Shown: piece after piece, positions 20,743 to 24,394 of the stretch
Layout of the letters: each line of letters begins with the position of its first letter
Numbering within the stretch: position 1 is the first letter of the stretch
NCBI GenBank assembly: GCA_038876335.1
Contig: JAVYYS010000004.1
Coordinates: 1 to 24,394, forward strand
Length of the DNA: 24,394 nt
Direction of reading: 5' to 3'
Origin: JAKATY01 sp038876335
Lineage (GTDB): Archaea; Micrarchaeota; Micrarchaeia; Micrarchaeales; Micrarchaeaceae
Program-made: the position numbers and the translations under genes
The notes under the pieces: model-generated
Seen by the model: the letters and a program-made list of their open reading frames with translations, nothing else
What the model was told of the DNA's origin: nothing
The model's database searches: none

Positions 20743-21747
20743 ATGCATCGCTTTAAAAACACAAAGGAATTAGCAGAATTTCTCCAAACTCAAAGAGGAA
20801 AAAGAGTCATGCTCACTTTCCATTCAGTTGGAGATACTGATGCTGTTTCATCTGCCGTGGCACTCTCGGAGTATTTTAATGAGGCTAAAATAGTGACTCC
20901 TGACATAATAACTTCTAATGCAAACATGATACTGAACAGAGTTGGTTTTGAAAGTATGAAGATACCTACTGAATTCTACGAAAAGGCAGAGCTCATAATA
21001 CTTCTAGATGCAAATAATTTTGAGGAATGCGGCAGCCTGGAAAAACGAATTTCTGAATTTCCGGGGACCATAATCATAATAGACCACCACTTGCAAAACC
21101 AAATAGATAAAGAGAACCTATTCATTTTTGACGATGAGAATTACTGCGCTACAGCAAGCATAATTTATGAACTGCTTGGCCTTCTTGGGATGCAAATAGG
21201 AAAGAAAGAAGCCATGCTGCTGCTTACTGGAATCATAGCCGATTCTGCAGAATTGCGAAACTCCACACCTATGACCTTTGAACAGATAGGTTCTTTGCTT
21301 AAAATATCGAAATTGAATTATTATGAAATAAGGAAGATTATGGCAAAAGAAGAATCTGCAGAAGCTAGAGCCTGGGCTATAAAAGATCTCTTAGGGGCGG
21401 AGATAACCATAAGCAATGGAATCTTGTTTGTATCTGGCAGAGCGCATGCACATGCAAACCTTTCTGCTGATAACGCAGTGCGCCTTGGCGCAGACATTTC
21501 GCTTTTCTACTCTGAAAACGAAAATGAGATATCGTTTTCTGCTAGATTAAACACTGATCTTGACAAAAGGTATAATATCCATTTAGGCAAAATCATGCGT
21601 GAGCTTGCCCCCATAATAAAAGGAACTGGTGGCGGGCACCCTTCTGCCGCAGGTGCGTATGGTCCATTGAAACTTGCTGGAGAAGAATTCATTAGAAAGT
21701 TTTTTTCAGAGTGCCAGAAAAAAATAGAAAATGCAAAAATGAATTGA
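20743..21747 (+). CDS. DHH-family phosphoesterase (RecJ/NrnA-like)
   Basis: The 334-residue protein has motif I H-S-V-G-D-T-D-A-V-S-S-A, L-L-D-A-N-N as motif II, I-I-I-D-H-H as the DHH motif III, G-I-I-A-D-S as motif IV, and the DHHA1 glycine motif G-G-G-H-P-S-A-A-G. This is the compact two-domain form without OB extensions, so oligonucleotide or small phosphoester hydrolysis (NrnA-like) is as likely as a RecJ-type exonuclease. It lies between prefoldin beta and an Mre11-like gene, probably in one transcript. Confidence 0.92.
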   Translation: MHRFKNTKELAEFLQTQRGKRVMLTFHSVGDTDAVSSAVALSEYFNEAKIVTPDIITSNANMILNRVGFESMKIPTEFYEKAELIILLDANNFEECGSLEKRISEFPGTIIIIDHHLQNQIDKENLFIFDDENYCATASIIYELLGLLGMQIGKKEAMLLLTGIIADSAELRNSTPMTFEQIGSLLKISKLNYYEIRKIMAKEESAEARAWAIKDLLGAEITISNGILFVSGRAHAHANLSADNAVRLGADISLFYSENENEISFSARLNTDLDKRYNIHLGKIMRELAPIIKGTGGGHPSAAGAYGPLKLAGEEFIRKFFSECQKKIENAKMN

Positions 21748-21777
21748 GGAGAGAGTGCTATATTTTCGTGACGCAAC

Positions 21778-22998
21778 ATGAGAATTGGAATAGTATCTGA
21801 CATGCATATAGGGTATGAAAGATTTGAAGAAGACGCGCTGAAGCAAGCGAGAGAAGCGTTGCTAAAAGCTGCAGAAATGGCCGACATGATAATAGTTCCA
21901 GGGGACGTATTTGATAAAAGAGCCCCGCCACCGCGCGTAATAGCGGACGCGATAAAAGTATTCAGGGAGGCTGGAAACATAATAAAGGGAAAATCAAAAG
22001 TGATAAAAAAAGAAGGAGGAGATGGGAAGCTATATACGGAGGTACCTATAGTTGCAATATCAGGCACCCATGAAAGAACTGCAGTAGGAAACGAAAACGC
22101 GCTTATGCTACTCGGACTCGCTGGGATATTGGTAGACACAAGCGAAGCTAAGACCATAGTTGAAAAAAACGGCGAGAGAGTTGCAGTATTTGGAATCGGA
22201 GGAGTATCAGAAGAGAAGATTAAGGAGAAGATTAAGGAATTGAACCCTAAGCCGGAGGCAGGGGCTTTCAGTATATTTATGTTCCACCAATCAATATATG
22301 AGTTACTACCGTTTAACAGCGATTTCATGCACTATGAAGATCTGCCTAGAGGGTTTGACCTTTATGTAGACGGTCACATACATAGCAGAGTAAATGCAAA
22401 TGTGCACGGCAGGCAGTTCATAATACCTGGAAGCACTGTACTTACGCAGCTTAAAGAGGGCGAGCAAGAAAGCAAAGGGTTTGTGCTTTATGATACGATT
22501 AACAAGAGCTATGATTTCATTAAGATTAACTCTAGGAGGTTTGTAGTATTGCACATAAAGAGCGAGAAGCTTACTCCAAGTGAAATCGCTGAAAAATGTG
22601 AAAGGAGCATAGCTGAAGAGATTGGCAAAATTGGGGAGATACCCATAATAAAGTTAGTGGTTGAAGGAGAAATAGCCATGGGGTATGGGGGTTCAGACTT
22701 GCAGCTTAGGGCAATGGCCAAGAAGTATTCAGATAAAGCCATAATAGAAATAGACACGTCAAAGCTCGAAAATCCTGAGCTTGAAGAAAGTATGGAAGAG
22801 GCAAGGAAAAGCAAGCTTGATGGAGTCCCAATAAAGGAAAGAGGCGTACAGTTGCTCAAGGAAAGGCTTAAAGAGTATGGATATGGAGGCAAAGTCGATG
22901 CGTCTTCGCTTTTTGAACTGCTCAGCGCGGATGGAAACAAGGATAAAGTAGTCAAAACAGTAATAGAAGACCTCTATAAGATTTACGAGGAGAGGTGA
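21778..22998 (+). CDS. Mre11/SbcD-like metallophosphoesterase nuclease
   Basis: The 406-residue protein has calcineurin-like phosphoesterase motifs: S-D-M-H-I-G (D8, H10), P-G-D-V-F-D, S-G-T-H-E-R, F-H-Q-S, and G-H-I-H-S-R. The usual G-N-H-D/E of motif III is G-T-H-E here, so the bridging Asn is Thr, a form I recall from a subset of archaeal Mre11-like proteins. The C-terminal half (about 250-400) is a charged capping domain. It probably processes DNA ends, but no rad50, herA or nurA is in the window, so partnership is unknown. It converges on the L14e gene, with three bases between the stops. Confidence 0.9.
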   Translation: MRIGIVSDMHIGYERFEEDALKQAREALLKAAEMADMIIVPGDVFDKRAPPPRVIADAIKVFREAGNIIKGKSKVIKKEGGDGKLYTEVPIVAISGTHERTAVGNENALMLLGLAGILVDTSEAKTIVEKNGERVAVFGIGGVSEEKIKEKIKELNPKPEAGAFSIFMFHQSIYELLPFNSDFMHYEDLPRGFDLYVDGHIHSRVNANVHGRQFIIPGSTVLTQLKEGEQESKGFVLYDTINKSYDFIKINSRRFVVLHIKSEKLTPSEIAEKCERSIAEEIGKIGEIPIIKLVVEGEIAMGYGGSDLQLRAMAKKYSDKAIIEIDTSKLENPELEESMEEARKSKLDGVPIKERGVQLLKERLKEYGYGGKVDASSLFELLSADGNKDKVVKTVIEDLYKIYEER

Positions 22999-23001
22999 AC
23001 C

Positions 23002-23250
23002 TTATGCGCCTGTATGCCCTTTGGAGGACGATTTCTTAGATCCTAGAACTCTGTCAAGCTCTTCTGAAGAATTTGGATTGACTTTTTCATTCAGAAATTC
23101 TAAATGTCTAACGTTGCACCTCCTTTCTTTTCTTCTCACTGCAGTGACAATCTTTACAAAATTATCATTCTCGACTTTTAGAATAACGGCCCTACTGCCT
23201 GCATCTCTGCCATATTTTTTTATACAAACCCTTCCAGGCTCTATTATCAT
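23002..23250 (-). CDS. rpl14e: 50S ribosomal protein L14e
   Basis: The 82-residue protein opens I-I-E-P-G-R-V-C-I-K-K-Y-G-R-D-A-G, the KOW-type start of archaeal L14e, followed by A-V-I-L-K-V and R-R-x-N-V-R-H-L-E-F. The basic C-terminus is short. Its neighbours cmk and L34e form the common archaeal cluster. The TATA box (TTTATAAATA, plus 23269-23278) lies about 24 bases before ATG 23250, so it can be transcribed separately and is probably leaderless. Confidence 0.93.
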   Translation of the reverse strand: MIIEPGRVCIKKYGRDAGSRAVILKVENDNFVKIVTAVRRKERRCNVRHLEFLNEKVNPNSSEELDRVLGSKKSSSKGHTGA

Positions 23251-23268
23251 ATGATCACTGGTTTATAC

Positions 23269-23278
23269 TATTTATAAA
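23269..23278 (-). promoter_or_regulatory. TATA box of the L14e gene
   Basis: TTTATAAATA on the minus strand is centred about 24 bases upstream of ATG 23250. It separates L14e transcriptionally from cmk. Confidence 0.55.
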
Positions 23279-23361
23279 TCTGCAAGTTTAAAAATAGTTT
23301 GCATCTGATGTTGATTGGGCGAATCTAAATCAGGGTACAACTGCGCTTTACTTAGTCTGCG

Positions 23362-23922
23362 CTAAAATCTCCTGCTGTCTTTGAGCAGGGATAGCATAGA
23401 AACTACTGCAGCCACCTTTGTATGGTCTAGCTTCTCTGTATTGATTTCGAGATCAAAGATATTGTGGTCGTGTATTATATCTATTCCATAGATCCGGCGA
23501 AACTGTTTTATAGCATAGAAATCTTTTTCTAATACATATGCTTTTGCTTTTTTTAGGCTGATGCGCATATCGTTTGCCTTTCTCCTTGCGCGCTCTTCAA
23601 AGCTAGCATTCAGCCAGATGCGCAGGGTTGCATCTTTTATCATCCACGGCCCAAGCCATGTGGTTACCACACAATTATGTTTGGATGCTGCTTTTACTAT
23701 TTCACTGTCAAATAGTTTGGCATATTTGGGGGTTGCTGATTGGCCTATCGAAAGCGCTCTATTGGGTTTTTCTTTTAATCTATTCTCTATCTCCGAGTAA
23801 GTTTGTGTTTGGGCCTTTGTAATATGCAATATCCCAAGCTCTTTTGAAATTATGGTTCCGAGAGTAGTCTTTCCGCTCCCAGTTAATCCGCTTATGCAAA
23901 TCTTGATTTTTTGGGATACCAT
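23362..23922 (-). CDS. cmk: cytidylate kinase
   Basis: From ATG 23920-23922 the product is 186 residues. The P-loop G-L-T-G-S-G-K-T-T is near the N-terminus. R-I-W-L-N-A-S-F-E-E-R-A-R-R forms the lid-region strand and helix, and F-R-R-I-Y-G-I-D-I followed by F-D-L-E-I-N-T is the usual archaeal Cmk ending. It phosphorylates CMP and dCMP. The region usually occupied by the NMP-binding domain looks divergent. A reading from 23952 would overlap L34e by 26 bases; ATG 23922, four bases after the L34e stop, fits better. Confidence 0.88.
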   Translation of the reverse strand: MVSQKIKICISGLTGSGKTTLGTIISKELGILHITKAQTQTYSEIENRLKEKPNRALSIGQSATPKYAKLFDSEIVKAASKHNCVVTTWLGPWMIKDATLRIWLNASFEERARRKANDMRISLKKAKAYVLEKDFYAIKQFRRIYGIDIIHDHNIFDLEINTEKLDHTKVAAVVSMLSLLKDSRRF

Positions 23923-23926
23923 GCTA

Positions 23927-24244
23927 TCAGTGAGCAAGAAGCTGGAGCACATATGCCTTGTCTCTTATGCTTATATCATCAAGCTTCATGTCTCCCTGCT
24001 CGACCCTGCTTTTTGTTACAACTATGCGCGATGTACACTTTGAACAAAGCACCCCTCCAAATATTCTGGAATTTGTCTTCCGCGACTTGCCGCCGCCTGT
24101 ACTTATACCATTAAGCTCTGCACCGCACACTGCGCAATGGGGCTTCTTGTTGGATCTCCTTTTATAGTGGATAACATTGCGCCCTTTTGGAGTTATCCTA
24201 TTTACCTTTCTGAAACTTCCGGATCTGTACATAGGTTTTGGCAA
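23927..24244 (-). CDS. rpl34e: 50S ribosomal protein L34e
   Basis: From TTG 24242-24244 the product is 105 residues beginning like M-P-K-P-M-Y-R-S-G-S-F-R-K-V, the usual L34e start. R-N-V-I-H-Y-K-R-R, H-C-A-V-C-G and L-C-S-K-C follow, the last two being the zinc-binding pairs. AAGGTG lies six bases before the TTG and supports it over the GTG at 24253. The family usually ends soon after the second CxxC; here about 30 extra residues follow, rich in acidic and basic residues. Confidence 0.93.
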   Translation of the reverse strand: MPKPMYRSGSFRKVNRITPKGRNVIHYKRRSNKKPHCAVCGAELNGISTGGGKSRKTNSRIFGGVLCSKCTSRIVVTKSRVEQGDMKLDDISIRDKAYVLQLLAH

Positions 24245-24298
24245 ATTACACACCTTAAACGATTAATAACACTGGAATATCGCAATAAATTGCTTTGG

Positions 24299-24394
24299 CT
24301 ATTTATTAATCTCTTGCGGTTGTATGGGCTGGCCGACAGATTGGGCAGATTGCTTCTGCTCCTCCTTTGCTTTTATCCTATCGTAGACCAGTAT
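24299..24394 (-). CDS. 3' end of an unidentified CDS (5' part outside the window)
   Basis: On the minus strand the frame is open from the window edge to TAG at 24299-24301: L-V-Y-D-R-I-K-A-K-E-E-Q-K-Q-S, then a Gln/Pro-rich tail ending E-I-N-K. This looks like a cytoplasmic tail after a membrane segment. In many archaea a DUF106/EMC3-type membrane protein precedes L34e, which would fit, but the visible part is too short to identify. Confidence 0.5.
   Translation of the reverse strand: MLVYDRIKAKEEQKQSAQSVGQPIQPQEINK

Noticed and set aside
21507..22328. 273-codon open frame antisense to the DHH and Mre11-like genes
   Set aside because: Spans two well-supported genes and has a Ser/Phe/Ile-rich shadow composition with no domain.
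1..24394. Possible CRISPR array to go with the Cas1-like fragment
   Set aside because: No set of regularly spaced direct repeats was seen by reading the window; no other cas gene is present.

Overview
The window looks like chromosomal DNA of an archaeon, most likely an ARMAN/Micrarchaeota-type DPANN lineage. The archaeal signs are ribosomal proteins L14e and L34e around an archaeal-type cytidylate kinase, prefoldin beta, aTrm56, DtdA, an Lhr-type helicase, tRNAs without an encoded CCA end, a tRNA intron inside the T-loop, and TATA boxes about 22-27 bases upstream of many start codons. The exact lineage is inference; no 16S or other phylogenetic marker was compared.

Layout. 1-662: 3' end of an N-glycosylation-site-rich extracytoplasmic protein. 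699-773: tRNA-Ile with a UAU anticodon. 774-1700: a small degraded accessory island on the minus strand (HNH/zinc-finger remnant, unknown small ORF, MazG-like pyrophosphatase, fragment resembling the C-terminal tail of Cas1), with related GGGGT-ATATATA motifs at both ends. 1850-2684: stand-alone ATP-cone protein and a VKOR-family protein. 2857-2970 (minus): tRNA-Lys(CUU) with a 39-nt T-loop intron. 2983-5873 (minus): tight cluster of a COG2403-type GTPase, a second VKOR and an HD phosphohydrolase. 5947-7002 (minus): an AmmeMemoRadiSam-type radical SAM enzyme. 7363-12196 (plus): gyrB-gyrA-trm56, coupled by very short gaps or overlaps. 12220-14928 (minus): Lhr-like helicase. 15020-17825 (minus): dtdA overlapping a large repeat-containing surface protein. 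17903-20347 (plus): a nuoABCD block with no further nuo genes. 20409-22998 (plus): prefoldin beta, DHH phosphoesterase, Mre11-like nuclease. 23002-24394 (minus): L14e, cmk, L34e and the tail of another gene.

How the genes fit together. Most are informational or housekeeping. Four elements concern tRNA: an AUA-decoding tRNA-Ile with a genomically encoded UAU anticodon, a tRNA-Lys interrupted in its T-loop, the C56 methyltransferase that acts on that loop, and D-aminoacyl-tRNA deacylase. nuoABCD encodes the quinone-side connecting module of complex I; the remaining subunits must be elsewhere if the complex is functional. The two VKOR proteins suggest active disulfide formation, which would suit the secreted repeat protein. 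The most unusual stretches are the 0.77-1.7 kb island, the split tRNA-Lys, the surface protein, and the 7-bp inverted repeat over the nuoA start.
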